From Hemerocallis citrina (Eukaryota > Streptophyta > Magnoliopsida > Asparagales > Asphodelaceae): a stretch of 64,000 nt of DNA. The stretch lies in assembly GCA_017893485.1 (NCBI GenBank), contig CM030359.1:28338430-28402429 (forward strand), in the 5' to 3' direction. The notes below the pieces were generated by a model. The model was given only the letters and a program-made list of their open reading frames with translations, had not been told where the DNA came from and made no database searches. The position numbers were made by a program, and so were the translations under genes. Shown one piece after another: positions 32,385 through 45,792 of this stretch; within the stretch, counting starts at the first letter, position 1, and each line of letters opens with the position of its first letter.

Positions 32385-34735
32385 CTACTAGGAGTTCATT
32401 TTCTTCTTCAATTAAGGTGAGTGACTTCTTGAACTTTTTAAAATTTAGTATTATGCATGTATAGGAAAATTGATATTTAAAGTTGTTTATACATATGAGT
32501 AGTGGTTAATTTGTGATGATGATATTTAAATCAAATACATGTTAATTGAGAGATTATCATGTAGATAAGTTAAAATGATGTTGTTTGGGTACATGTTTAT
32601 ATGTTATGATTATATTGAATGAATTGGATATGAATATGTACACAAAGTTGCTAAATAATGCAAAAAAGTTATAGTGTTGAAATTTTTTTGCACTTCGGAA
32701 AATTATGTCTAATAAAATAGTTGGAATCTAGAATTAATTTTTTTTTGAGCGCATCTTGTATGTGTCAGGAACATTCGTTTAAAATTTCATAAGATTTGGA
32801 GGTCTTTTACTATTTTAATAAAATCTAAACTCAGAACTGGTTAGTAGTTGACATGTTGCTGGAAATTTGTACACATTTGGTTTTTGATCAATTCAGGACT
32901 GTAAATGAAATAATTTGAGAAATGTCAGAACTAAGAAATTGTAGTAGACTCATTAACCTTTCTGAAAAGTATAAGCAAATCAAATTTTCACAAACCATTG
33001 AATTTTATACGAATTTTGCAAGACTGTACGGTGACAGTATTTCAGTATTTCGACCATACTGTATATTTCGAAGAATTCAGGGTTATAGATACAGTATTTT
33101 GAGGAAATTTATAACTAAAAAATTGTATTAGACTCGTACAACTTTATTTTGATATAAATAACGCAAAGTATTTTGAAGTATATGATTTTCTATGATTTTT
33201 ACAAAAAGCACGAAATGCAATTTCTGACTTTGAATTTGGTGTTTTGCAAATGATACTTAAATGAGGTGATTGAAAATATATTCTCGTTGTTTTAAGTTAT
33301 ATTTTGGGAAAATAAAGATTATATTCATGCTTAGATGAGATGTGAACTCAATATATATATATATATATATATATATGGTTAATGATGTTATATGGTTAAT
33401 GATGTTAGAATTGGTTTAAAATAAATCAAAAGAAAATGATGAGTTAAGTTTTCAATGATGAATTTTTAGAAATTATGTTTTAAATCTTAATTAACTTGTG
33501 TCGAGAAGGTTTTGATGAATATGAAAGTGTATTGTGAAAATGAATAGGTTGGGATTGTACATATTGATGAATAAATAAGAATGAATGAAAGAATTTGAAT
33601 TTATTATGAATACAAGAATATGAATTATAGGGTATGAGTACCCCAAAGTTGTTGAACATGGAAAGATGTTGATTCTAGAGGCTTAGTTGTACCGGAAAAA
33701 GTAATGGAAATGAATAATTAATTTTTGAGAAGTGGCCAATATGGGCTGTTGTTCTCGGTATTTTTGTGTAAGACCAGTAGGAGGGTAAACTAACTCTAGG
33801 TGTATTATTTATTCATGTTCAAACTTAAGAATTAGGCACTAAGTGAAGATGTAGTAAACTTGGGCAAACGTGGGTGGAGGGTCTCTATATTGTCGGACGG
33901 TGGATTTCGGGACTATATACCCAGTTGGGCGGTGGATTTCGGGACTGTGGTTGCTTGCGATGGTGGCGAGCCTTAATTAAATCCGGAATTATGATTGATC
34001 AGGCGATGGATTCCAGGATCATGATTTGTCATGTGGATAGTAGGACGTACTTCAGTGTATATGCGTATACCGGGGCTAAATGGACACTTGAGGGATGTTT
34101 GCACGACGAGGATTCTATATAGTCGGGCGGTGGATCTCCGAAATTGGAATCCGTACTCATGGAAAGTCTAAACTTTATTTTATTACTGGGTAGTTATCAT
34201 GGCGAGGGATTAAACCCCTTAATGTGGAGTACGTAGGTGCTTGCCCTCGGACTTATGTAGTATGGGATGCATAGAATCCGAGCAAGTATGCATTAGTGTC
34301 ATCCTAGCGTAAACATCTGCATTAGGCATTAAGTCATATCATACACTGATATGTTTAGGATAGTCACTCTTTACACTTTTATATGCATTCAAGTTTGTAT
34401 TTGTTAAAGTAAGAGATTTCGTTATAATATAGTATAGAAAGGATCGTTGTTTATAACATTGCGTCGGTTGTAAGAAACTAACGTGTCTACAAATTTTCAG
34501 TGCAGGGCTTGATTGGTTTGGAAAGGACTTAAAGACGGTTGATGATAAAGATTATAATTATGCTGTTGATATTAGAGTTTTATTTCTTATTGTATTTTAT
34601 ACCGCAGTGTAACTCTGTAATAAACATTATTGTGTAATAAAAAAAAGTTTTAATTTCCTTGTAAAATTGTACGAATTGAAGTAAAAGATTCCGTTGTACT
34701 ACGAATTACATGTAAATGGAATTCGGGGTGTTACA

Positions 34736-37207
34736 TTTGTTCTAGATATATTCTCATGAAAGAAAAAAACCTTGCTAGATCTTGTCTCTATTTGTTGATC
34801 CATCGGTCGTCGTTCTTTGTTACACACACGACATGAAATAACTTAGATCTAATTTGATTCTTGATGCATGTATGTATGTTGTTTCGTGATCCGTGATATA
34901 CTGCATGATTCTTGCATGCTTGATGAGTTAGTCGTAGTATCTTGTGGCAGACTTGTTAAACACCCATGCCATGTTGTTTTGGACATCTATTATACTATGT
35001 TTTGTATTTTGTTATAATTAGATTTGTTGCATATGAACTATTCGATTTAATGCATCAGAAGAGAATTTTGTTTTTGCTATTACCCTGTTTGTTTTAGTAT
35101 TTTAGACCCTGCTAAGGTCAGTAAATCCAACTAATTTGTGAATATAAATCATAGACCCCGCTATCTATTTTCCTGAATTTTCGATAGGTTTCAGCTTCGA
35201 TTTGTGAGGTATGAGTTATTGCTGTTTTGTTACAGATGTGTTAAAAATTTCAGATTCTGTTTTATGTGATTTCTGTATAGTTATTCATTTTTATACTGAT
35301 GTTAAAGATAAGATTTGGATCTAATATATTTCTGGGTATAACTAGACTTGACTGGGATTAACCCCAATTTTTTGTAGATTTATTTGATGAATTTTATAAA
35401 CTATTCTATGCATGTGAACAAACTACTATATTTCCAGAATTTCATGTTGTTCAGTATATAACCGCGTTTTCAACTTGATTCTAGCCGCTGTTGGTTAAAA
35501 CTTTGTGAATATAAAATATATCCTGCTGTATCTATTTTCCGACCCTTTTGATGGATTTGGATTTCGAGTTATACTTTGAAATTTATCACTGTTTTAGTAC
35601 TGTTGTGTTTAAGGTTTAGATTTACAAACTTGATGTATCGTGCTATTTCCCGAATTTAATTGACTATACTATCTATATTGGAATATTATGAAATTATATT
35701 TGCTAATACTAGACACACTATGGAATACCCCAGATTTTTCTTGGATTTAATCAGTAAGTTTTTATACCAATTTCATGCTTGTGAATACAACCTTGTAATT
35801 TCTGGCTGAACATGTTTTCTGCATATAATTCTTTTTTGAGCCCTGTTCCTGCAATTATTATATGACTTATATATATGTGCTGGATTCGGCCGAGAGTTTA
35901 TTTTCTATATTTTCTGACGGATCCAGATTTGCATGTCTGTGGCAACGGAAATCTCAGATTTGGTGCAGTAGTGTCTTGCTGTCCAGAACTGAAAGTTTCG
36001 TTATTCTAACCTTTATGAGTTGTCTGTCACATGTGCATGTTTATGTCTGACCTGAACCTGTCCCTTGTTCATACCATGTTATTCTTGTCCTGTTTTGTGC
36101 ACGTATATACCCATTTGATAATAATAATAAATAACCAATCTGGGGTTAAAGGAAAGACCTTAGTAGTGGACAATATAGGTATGTATACTCAGAAGGGGGC
36201 CTCGTTCCCATTTTATGTTTGATTCATGTTGGTTTATGAACCTGTTGCACTTTATGTTTGATTCATGAATCTGTTGATTCACGAATTTGTTGTACTTTAT
36301 GCTTTGATTTATGAACCTGTTGATTCACAAACTGTTGATTCGTGAACCTGTTTATAACCTAATTCATGAACCTGTTCCTGTTACCTGTTACCTGTTACAT
36401 GACGCCTGAGTACATGGTCCTATAGAAATCCACCACTAGATCTAAACGTAATTGCATGTAAGTAGCAACCATGTGGTAAAATTTTGGGACGCATGAAGTA
36501 CTACCTAGATAGAAATAAACACAAGACTTGAAATATTATGATCACCTACATATTCCTATTACCTGTATATGCTACCTAACACCTGTTACACACCTGATAC
36601 CTGTCACTAGTCACATGCACCCTATTATCACATCATATTACTTATTTCTGTTCCTGTTTTATGTTAACCCTTCTGTCACCTGTACTCCATGCTTAGACAG
36701 TACTTGCTTCCGCTGTTACTCTATACTTGTCTATATTTCCTGTACTTGTAGCTGCACTACAAGCGGCCAGTAACTTGCATTGACGGACGTTTTGTTTCTT
36801 TTTCCTCTCCCTACAATTTGTTAAACTTGTAGACATTGGTGACCAGCTGCCCGATGGAGTAGGTGACCAAACGTTTTAGTTGGCTGGAGTTCTTGCTTCA
36901 ATTTATTTTCTGCTGTTTGGAATAAATGTAATTGCTACATGGATTATTTTGTATTGGGAAGTTTGACCCAGAATTTATAACTTGTTCCAGATCTGGTTTA
37001 TTTGAGATTCATTTATTTTGCTATGAGTAAATTCTGTCGGTAATGTTAATTTATTCATGCATGCATGGATGATTCTTCTTTTTTATTCCTTGTTTATTCT
37101 TGTATATTGTTGTAAAGATCCTTACAACTTATGAATGGTGAAAGCCATTCGCTGGACTTAGTCGCGTATCCGTATTCCGTATTCCTTTTGGGAAGCGGGT
37201 TGTGACA
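34736..37207 (+). repeat. D1 5' LTR, right piece
   Basis: Ends ttgggaagcgggttgtgaca. Around 36220-36420 it carries a loose tandem of 'attcatgaacctgtt' units and then 'acctgtt' repeats. It matches 55334-57821 of D2 closely. No coding content. Confidence 0.85.
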
Positions 37208-37217
37208 AGGTTTTTAG

Positions 37218-37238
37218 TGGTATCAGAGCACCAGGTTT
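37218..37238 (+). other. Primer-binding site of element D1 (diverged)
   Basis: tggtatcagagcaccaggttt, with two extra bases relative to the iMet site of A. The LTR ends ten bases before it. Confidence 0.75.
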
Positions 37239-37380
37239 GGCTAATGTATTAGTTTGACTAATATATTAGACAAGTTTGGCTCGGTCAAGGATTGGCTCAA
37301 CAATACACATCCATGTATTACATGAACAAATAATAATCAACCTGATCTGGATGCTAATTGTTTTTTATTTTGTGCAGACC

Positions 37381-38500
37381 ATGGCTCGCAGAGGTTCCAC
37401 TTCCCGTCCACAGGAGAAACAACCTGGATTAGAGGCTGTTAAGAATGTGCTTGAGAAGCAGATTAACATGCAGCAGAACCACAGTGATCTTATGATGGCC
37501 GCTTTGGAAGTTGATCAGAATCTGAATCCCCTAGTGCCTACGCAGGCAGCTCTTCCTCCTCGTTCGGGTACAATTGCAGATTTTATGAGGTTGCACCCTG
37601 ACAAATTTTCCGGCACTGAGACGACGCTTGAGGTCGTGGTTGATCAGGACGGAGCAGTTGTTGTTGGCAGCGAGAGTTACTGATGCTGATCGTGTGGATG
37701 TGGTGACCATCCAGTTGGTGGACCTTGCCCACATATGGTGGAGGGCTGAGTCCGAGCGGCTCGAACGATCCATTGCTTGGATCACGTTCACCAGGAGCAT
37801 CTTGGAGAAGTTCTTCCCTAGAATCACTCGAGTTGAGATGGAGCAGCAGTTCCATACCCTGAAATAGGGTGCTAGGTTAGTGAATGAGTACGCGGCAAAA
37901 TTCACCAGGCTTAGCCGCTTCGCAGCTGCTTTAGTGGCGAACGAAGAGGATCGAGCTCGGAGATTCCTTCTGGGGATTGAGCGAGATTTTCAGATGCATC
38001 TCGTTTCCCTTCACCTGCGTACTTATGCTGAGGCTCTTGAGGCAACCCGAGCTCAGGAGTAGGCTTGCAGCAAGTTGGCTCCTCCCCAGCGGACTGTTCA
38101 GCACTCTGCTATTGCTGTTAGGCCTTCTGGTGGCCCGATCCGGAGGCTAGTCCCGGCTCATCTCGTCAGGTTGGCTCCCTACCCACCTACTGTCCCTCGG
38201 GGCGATGGTTTTTGTGACTTCTGCCAGATCTCGAGGCATAAGCGCAGAGAGTGCAGGTGCGCCAATCGTCACTATTTTGGATGTGGTGCTGCTGACCATT
38301 CATTGCGAGAATGCCCGCAGAGGAGGATGGCTCTTCCAGTTATGGGTCCAGTTCAGCAGGAAGCGCCAACTCGTGGTCCGGTCAGGGCACCGCTTCCCCT
38401 AAGCTCCATATCGTCGGTCAGAGGACCGCTGCTCCCAGGAGAGGTCAGGCTTACAACCTGACAGCTGCATATGTTGAGACGGCAGAAGGTGTCGTTGCAG
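37381..38500 (+). pseudogene. gag: D1 gag (broken)
   Basis: ATG at 37381 starts MARRGSTSRPQEK. A frameshift near 37630 and stops (TAG at 37865-37867, TAG at 38060-38062) break it. Gag domain motifs: ADFMRLHPDKFSGTE, then HIWWRAESERLERSIAWITF, KFTRLSRFAAALVANEEDRA. Two zinc knuckles around 38213-38315 (CDFCQISRHKRREC and FGCGAADHSLREC). Another frame change follows before GQAYNLTAAYVETAEGVVAG, where a splice donor sits at 38501. The TAG in LK*GAR is shared with D2. Confidence 0.83.
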
Positions 38501-38643
38501 GTATTTTGCATTTTATTGTTTTGTTATTTTCCTTTGCTTCTTTCACTTATCTTGCACTGTTCATTCATATTATCTTTTCTGCATGTTATTCCTCATTCCT
38601 TAATCGTCAATTCTTTTTCCCTTGTTTTTCGATTCTATCTTAG
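38501..38643 (+). other. Putative intron between gag and protease (element D1)
   Basis: 143 nt, T-rich, gtattttgc to ctatcttag. Removing it joins GVVAG to IILVCSFPAHVLFDSGATHS in frame, at the position of the A and B introns. Unspliced, the reading frame meets stops. Confidence 0.65.
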
Positions 38644-40735
38644 GTATTATCCTAGTTTGTTCTTTCCCTGCTCATGTTCTCTTTGATTCCGGGGCGACCC
38701 ATTCCTTCGTCTCTTCCTGCTTTGTGGATCGACATCAGTTGGAGTGCAACATCATGTCTGAGGCTTGGGACATTGTCACAGGTGGTGGTGGTGTCGTCTG
38801 TTCTCGGGAGTACAAGCAGAGTCCCGTAGTTATTGGTGATGCGGATTTCAGGGCTGACCTAATCGTCATTGGGAATTTTGGATTCAACTTCATTCTGGTA
38901 TGGATTGGTTGGGTGAATCCCATGCTTTCATTGATTGCCGTGCCAAGAAAGTTGTATTCCGAATCCCAGGTCGCGCAAAGTTTGAGTTCCATGTCGGGAA
39001 GATGCCCTTAGGCCGAGCTGTGACTGCAGTTGATCAGGAGACTTGTTTTATGGAGTTGCACTCAGGCTGTGAGGCTGTGCCTCTAGTAGTGCGGGAATTT
39101 CTGGATGTGTTTCCAGAGGAGTTTCCTGGCTTACCCCCAAATAGGGATATGGAGTTCGGTATTGAAGTTCAGCCTGGTACGGTGCCAATATCGAAGAATC
39201 CCAACAGGATGGCACTAGTTAAGCTAGCAGAGCTGAAGGTGCAGAATCAGGGTTTTCTAGATTTGGGGTTCATCAGACCCAGTGTTTCACCATGGGGTGC
39301 TCCAGTTCTTTTTGTCAGCTAGAAGCACGATAGCTGTTGACTGTGCATCGATTATCGGGAACTTAATAGTGTTACTGTGAAAAATCGGTATCCGCTGCCC
39401 AAGATCGATGACTTGTTTGATCAGTTGGGCAGAGCATCTGTCTTTTTGAAGTTGTATCTTCGCTCAGGTTACCATCAGGTCAGAGTAAAAGCAACTCATG
39501 TGTCGAAGATCGCTTTTAGGATGAGGTATGGGCATTATGAGTTCCTAGTGATGCATTTCGGAGTCACGAATGCGCTAGTTGTGTTCATGAGTCTAATGAA
39601 AAGGGTCTTTTTCCCATTTCTGGACAGATTCGTGGTGGTTTTCATAAATGATATTCTAGTGTATTCTCAGAACTAGGAGGAACACGCTAAGTATCTAAGG
39701 TTTGTCTTTCAGACTTTCAGAGAGAATCAGCTCTATGAGAAACTCAGTAAGTGTGAGTTTTGGCTTTAATCGAGTTACCTTCTTGGGTCACATTATCTCG
39801 GGCGATGGTATCTCAGTTGATCCGTCCAAGGTTGCTGCAGTGAGAGATTGGCCAGTGCCCAAGTCAGCTTCAGAGGTGAGAAGTTTCCTTGGTCTAGCTA
39901 GATATTATCAAAAATTCATCGAAGAATTTTCGAAGATAGCTGGGCCATTGACTAAGCTGATAGGGAAGGATCAGAAGTTCATTTGGGGTGAGGCTTACAG
40001 CAAAGCTTTTGCTGAGTTGAAGGGTAGGTTGACGTCAGCGTCGTTGTTGACTATTCCAGATTGTTCAGGTGGATTTGTGGTTCACTGTGACACTTCTGGC
40101 AAGGGTCTTGGTGCAGTTCTGATGTAGAAGGGCCGAGTTGTTGCTTATGCATTGAGATAGTTGAGGCCGCATGAGAGGAACTATCCGACTCATGATTTGG
40201 AGTTAGCGGCAGTGATCTTCGCTTTGAAGCTGTGGAGATACTATTTACTTGGAGACCGAGTGGAGATCTTTACCGACCACAAAAGTCTCAAGTATGTCTT
40301 CACCCCAAAGGAATTGAACATGAGACAGAGGCGTTGGTTGGAGCTAATGGCCGACTATGATATCAATCTGCATTATCATCCTAGCAAGATCAACATGGTA
40401 CCAGATGCTTTGAGCAGAAGACTAGCAGCCATGTTCCTGACTCAGCAGAGAGATCTAGTGGAGCAGATGCGGAGGTTGAAGTTGGATGTGTTTTTACCGA
40501 GTTCTGACCGGAGTTGCATGATTCTTCAGCTTCATTCGTCTCTTGTCGAGTAGATTAAAGAGGTTCAGGCTGGTGATGAGCAGTTGCAAGGATTCAGAGC
40601 AGAGGTTGAGGCAGGTTCCAGTATGGATATGGTTATTCATGAGGATTGATCACTTCGTTTTGGGTCCAGGTTGTGTGTCCTTAAGGTTGATGTTTGTCAG
40701 AGGTTGCTTGAGGAAACCCACCAGTCGTCGTACTC
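38644..40735 (+). pseudogene. pol: D1 pol fragment: PR-RT-RNaseH, integrase cut
   Basis: Protease VLFDSGATHSFVS at about 38676; frameshift near 38896 (one base lost against D2); RT with [13 protein letters not shown], then TAG and a TGA at 39338 shared with D2; catalytic FINDILVYS with N for the first D (about 39641); shared frameshift after CEFWL near 39768; RNase H TSGKGLGAVLM then TAG at 40125 shared with D2; [14 protein letters not shown], and [17 protein letters not shown]. The sequence leaves the element in the integrase zinc-binding part (EETHQSSYS, about 40735). Dead. Confidence 0.85.
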
Positions 40736-42309
40736 GAAATACTCTCTCTCCCAAATCTGAAAGAAACCCAAAACCTTAGCCTCCCAATTCGTGATTTTCC
40801 CAACAAAATCCGTCCAAAATCTCTCCCAATTCACTTCATCACTCTCAACCCTCTCTAACCAGGGCCGGCCCTGAGTTCCCGGGGGCTCAAAGCGAACTCC
40901 CGAAATGGGGCCCCCATACACTAAAAAAAATATATATATATTAAAAATTTGCACCTTGTTCAAAGCAAAATATGCAAAATATATATCATTGTTAAAAGTC
41001 TTATAATAGGGTTTAGGGTAAGGCCCGTAAGGGTTTCAGGTTTAAAATTGAATGTGGATTTCGGGTTTGAGTTTATATTGATTTAAATGTGGATTTGTTT
41101 TAAATCACCCAAATTTAAAGTCTCAAATTCAATTTAAGTCTTCAAGCCTAAACCCAAATAATTTTAAAAATAATTTTAAAGGCTCAAATAATTATTTTTG
41201 GGCCCCCCTAATAACAGTATTTTTTACATGCAAAATACGTGCCTATATTTACGAGGAAATTACAAATTTGGGGCCCCTAAAATTGCAAAAACTCCGGGGG
41301 CCTAAGGCGGCCGCTTCACCCGCCTCAAGGGTGGGGCCGGCCCTGTCTCTACCCTCACTCTCAAAATCCTAAATCCAACACCGCAGATCTCGAATTTGAT
41401 TGATTTCGTGACAGGTGAAGAGGATTGTGGCACAACGGTGAAGAGGATTTCGTGAACCGTAGATCCTAAAGTACTCATCTATCGTTTGGTAAGTCTTCAT
41501 ATGTTTGCAATTAGATTTTGGGTTAATTTTATTTGTGGGTTAATTTTGTTTGCAATTATATTTTGCAATTAGAACATAATGTTGAGAAATAGTGATTTGT
41601 GTGATGATTAGTGTGTCCGAACTGTTGATTGGGGTTAAGAAATTAAGAACGCAATGCTGGTTAATTATATGTGTAAGTTGTTCATAAAAACTTTTATTAG
41701 TGTTAAATTGATGATAAGAACTTTTGATACATATTGGTATGAATGTGATTATGATTATTAAACATTTGTTCATATTATTGTTCAGATCATGTTGAATTGG
41801 TGTAGGTTTTGTTGGTTTTAAACAATATTGTTGAGAGCATGTTGAATGTGAATGTGAAAGAATATGATTATGTGAAATTATGTGTAAGTTCGTTAATGTG
41901 AATGTGAAAGAATATTATTGATAAAAAAATGATTATTAAACATTTGTGCATATTATTTTTGAATTATTCATTTATGGTGTGTGTATATTATTGGTATTAA
42001 ATTTTTTGTTTTTAGAGTATGCAATTTTATTTTTAGAGTATGCAATTCTACTATACAAGTATTTAACATGTGCAATGCACGTTTTAATCAATATATAGTT
42101 TTTAAAGAAATATAATATAGCACGTGTTAATAAATATATATATTTTTAAAGTAATATAAAAAGTATAATGGGAGTGTTGAGTTGTACATGTAATGCACGT
42201 AGGTTGGTAGATTTAAAGAAAGTGTATAATGGAAGAGTTGGAGTTGTACGTGCAATACACGTAAGGTGGTAGATTTATAAATGACACTAAGCTTTTCTCC
42301 TAATATAAT
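40736..42309 (+). other. Upstream region and presumed non-coding first exon of the PMD gene
   Basis: Gene-like C-rich sequence (40740-40859 and 41346-41489) split by a hAT MITE. A strong donor, tttg|gtaagtcttc, lies at 41490. The rest, 41490-42309, is AT-rich intron-like sequence ending in repeated acgtgcaatacacgta-type motifs (42180-42262). No protein-coding sequence seen. The exon is an inference. Confidence 0.45.
40860..41345. mobile_element. Non-autonomous hAT MITE (486 bp)
   Basis: Both ends carry cagggccggccc (inverted), as in the autonomous hAT at 27640. The flanking octamers tctctaac and tctctacc differ at one position and are the target duplication. No coding capacity. Confidence 0.85.
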
Positions 42310-45300
42310 TGTAACCCCCATTCCCGTAAATACGTATTTTCTGAATATTTTCTGTATTTCGATATTTATAAATTCATTAGTTCTTAAAATCGTTTTGGAT
42401 TTTATATTAAAGTGTTTTTCTATCGATAATTATATTTATTTTGAATAATTGTGTAATTTAATCTACTTCTATGACTTATTAATCGACTATTTATAATTGA
42501 GCTCGAAAACAAATATATTATTATTATTGGATTATTTTAATAAAGTTGTTAAACCTGGATACTATTTTGTTATGTAATTTTATTATTTTTATCATTATGA
42601 TTATTAATTTTTATTTATTGATTATTTAATTAAAATTCATTTATCGAATTATTTTTATTTCGTACTTGATCTGATTTTATTGGCGAATTCCAAATTTATT
42701 TTAGAGCCCTAATTTATATTTTAATGTATTTGTATTATTTTGGATTTGAATTTTTGTTGGTAAAATTTCTTCGTTCTTTTTTTGATCGAGCTATTCTTAT
42801 TGATCGTATTGCTCTCTTATTTATTGTGGGTAATTTTATTTGAACCCGATTGATTTTTGATCTATCTCTTAATTGAAACCTAAAATCCAATTTCATTTGT
42901 TATTGACCCAAATCCGCTTTTACTGGACCCTAAACCTCTAACCCAGTACCCTAATTGTATCCTATAAATACAACTCTGTTGCAAACCCTAAAAATTGCAC
43001 AATTCTGAAACCCTAGCCGCTTATTATCTCTCCTACTCTCTCTCCTCCAGTTCTCTCTCTTCCATCTCTGTTTTCCCGCCAAAACACCCCAACCCATCCT
43101 CTGGTTCGTCTTCTCCAACGAACTACCCACCTACGGCGACCCCCCATCCCGTCTCCACCTCCCTTCCGGTCGACGCCGCCTCTCTGCACCACCAGACAAC
43201 CCCCCGACCTCCCCTTCCTCTGCCTCGCCATTTAACACAGCCGAATCTTGCTTCCTCCCTCTCTGTTTCGATCGGCAACTCCACTAGCGCCGCCGTCTGC
43301 TCCGCTTGACGCCTTCCACTGCGTCGTGCCGCCCTCTAGTCGCCGACGCCCCACTGGCCTTGCTACCATTGCTACGGTGCTGCTGTCTCTTGGTTGCTGA
43401 GTTGCTGTTTTGCTTGGGTTATTCTATTGCACGTAGTTTATACGTGCTATTATTGGGGATTGTGCTAGTTCGTGAGTTCGTTGCTTCGGGATCCTTATCC
43501 CGTTATTCTTGGTATTCGTTTTCACCGATTAACAGGCAAGTCACCATCCTCTTGAATTGTTAATTGTATCAAATTCAAGTTTCATTGAAATTCTTGCAAG
43601 TAGATCTCTTTGTTATCGTATTATCCTTTGTATATCTCTTTCGTTGGGTTTATTGAGGGTTTACACGAGTTAACCCTAATACTCTTGATATCGTGCCAAT
43701 TTGACTCTAAAAATATTGAATCTTGCATACATCATATAGTATGGATATTAGTGTTACACAAATAGTCACGATACAAATACATTATTGTAGAGACAATTGC
43801 TAGGTTGTATGTTGTTTGATTGATTGATGATTGATTGATGATAAATTGATGTATGAGCATGTTCTAATTTTATTTATCATGTTTTGACACCCATCATGTT
43901 GATTACACAATTTATTGACTAAAGAATCGATACCCATATAGTCTAATTAATTTATTTTCAAGAAAAATTACCAAAAATCCTGTATATGCTTGCTGACCTG
44001 AACTTTAACCGCTATTTTCGAACCAGTAAATGACCTTAAAATGAAATACTTTCTGAATATGAATTGTAGCCTTATCTTTCTAGTTTCCAGATCAATTTTA
44101 ATTTTTGAATTCCGAGTTTTGTAGCAAAAGTTATGCCCGTTTTACTACAGCTGTGTTTTTACTTTCAGATTTTCAGATTCTCGAACCCTTCATGTTTAAA
44201 CAGTAAAAATGCTAATCAAATGGTAAAATTTTGCTATGAAAATTTCCATATTGTTTCTTAACATGTTTAGGAGTCTAGATTATATTTTTACTGAATTTAA
44301 TATTGAGTTTTGCTGATTCTAAAAATTAAATTAACAAGATATCGAATTTCTGTCTGAACATAAAACCTGTAAAGAAACATGTGTTTGACCTAGCTACTGT
44401 TGTAGTTATTTGAACATTAAATATGCGTTGGAACCATATGGAAGTCTAGTTTCCAGGTTTTCTGACGGATTCAACTTTAGATTTCTGAGTCAGCGGGAAA
44501 CTGCATTTTTGTACATGTTGCGCTTGCTGTCCAGAATTTTGGATACTACTTTTTAATGAATTAACTATTGCTATATCGTAGTATTACATGAATTAATGTA
44601 TGTATGTTGCATTGCATGATCCTAATGAGTTATTGTCATCATTTAAATTTTCCTACTCCATGTTATCATTCTATTGTTCCCCTATTGATACTATTGTTCA
44701 TCTCATATCTTATAATTGCATATTATATTGTTGCATTGATAAATAATTAAGAAGCCGGGGTTTAAGGGATTGACTAGAGTAGTTGATGATATAGAGATTG
44801 TACTCGGATGATGGCCTGTGTTATTATTGATATCGTCATTGTGTAAGAAATTGCACCTTGGTCCGTGTTATTATTGATATCATCATTGTGTAAGAAATTG
44901 CACCTTGGCCCGTGTTACATTGTTATCGTCATCATACTCAGTACATGAACTATAGAGTCTATCACTATAGTCTAAACGAAATTGATTGTATGCATCGAAC
45001 CTGTGATACGGCACACATGGGACACAGTAGTACGTGTATTAGTTAGGAATTAAAATGATTAATAGACATATGGATTGACACATCAACGACACTGCATTTT
45101 GTTCATCATTGTTCCTATTGATATCGAACTTATCATTGATTATTGTTACCGAATATTGAATCATTGTTTATAGCCATTGCATCGATTACCATGTTATTGA
45201 TTATTGATTATCGTGCCATGCTATTGATTCTTATTTATCCATTGATTCATTGTTAAACCGTTATTTCATTGTTCTCTGCTTTCTCTACTTGCTGTCTATG

Positions 45301-45728
45301 ACTTGCTCTAAGGACAATTTTTCTCCTCTTTTTTTAGATGAAGTGTATACAGATAATGAAGGAGAATTGCCTGCTGGAATTGGAGAACAAAAGGTCTAAA
45401 GACTACTGCTTTCTAATTGCTTTGCTTTAATAAACTTAATGTATTGAGACTTGTTATTATTTTTGGATTGGACTTATTATTGTATTGGACTTATGTCCCG
45501 AATATTGTTATTTGTTTCCAGACGTTGGGTTATTATTGTATTTAGATATTTTTATTGTTTCATTCCAAGTATTATTGTTCATGAGATTATTATTATTGCC
45601 TGCGCAATTATTCTGTATTGTTTATATTGTTGAGTTAATCGGATAAACAGCTTATGGGTGACGTTAGTCATTCGCTGGGCCAATGTTACGTACTCGTATT
45701 CCGTATTTTTGAGAAGCAGGGCGTGACA
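42310..45728 (+). repeat. Solo LTR E (3419 bp) with perfect 5-bp target duplication
   Basis: Starts tgtaacccccattcc, ends gcagggcgtgaca, and is bounded by ataat at both sides (42305-42309, 45729-45733). The end resembles D-family LTRs (attcgctgg...cgtattccgtattt). TATA box cctataaatac near 42960. No PBS or internal region follows, so the element was reduced by LTR-LTR recombination. It lies in the presumed first intron of the PMD gene. Confidence 0.88.
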
Positions 45729-45792
45729 ATAATATTAGAGATGAATATACCGAAATACATTTAAAATTATAGGATTCTCATCGATATTAGAT

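Larger units (their letters stand above)
26692..34735 (+). repeat. C-family solo LTR, copy 1, interrupted by hAT
   Basis: Starts tgtaacaccccac and ends ggggtgttaca. Without the hAT and its duplicated target it is about 3.3 kb. The flank after it (tttgt) and the same insertion point in D2 show a single insertion into the D LTR before duplication. TATA box cctataaatagt near 27430. U5 block near 34240 and hairpin at 34463-34482. A TA repeat lies at about 33352-33375. No PBS or coding region follows, so it is a solo LTR. Confidence 0.85.
14250..40735 (+). mobile_element. Element D1: gypsy element with multiply interrupted 5' LTR, 3'-truncated
   Basis: 5' LTR pieces are 14250-14470, 25878-26691 and 34736-37207; between them sit element B and the C solo LTR with its hAT. 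Internal PBS, gag, putative intron, protease, RT and RNase H follow, and the sequence stops in the integrase zinc-binding region near 40735. RT motifs ([20 protein letters not shown]) fit Tekay/Del chromoviruses. It shares four disabling lesions with D2 (57997-60765), so it was already dead before both were made. Confidence 0.8.

Noticed and set aside
32168..32464. Open frame at the hAT/C-LTR border
   Set aside because: It crosses the transposon end and target duplication, so it is accidental.
40736..41490. Protein-coding first exon of the PMD gene
   Set aside because: No sustained frame with a plausible start before the donor at 41490; only a non-coding exon is suggested.
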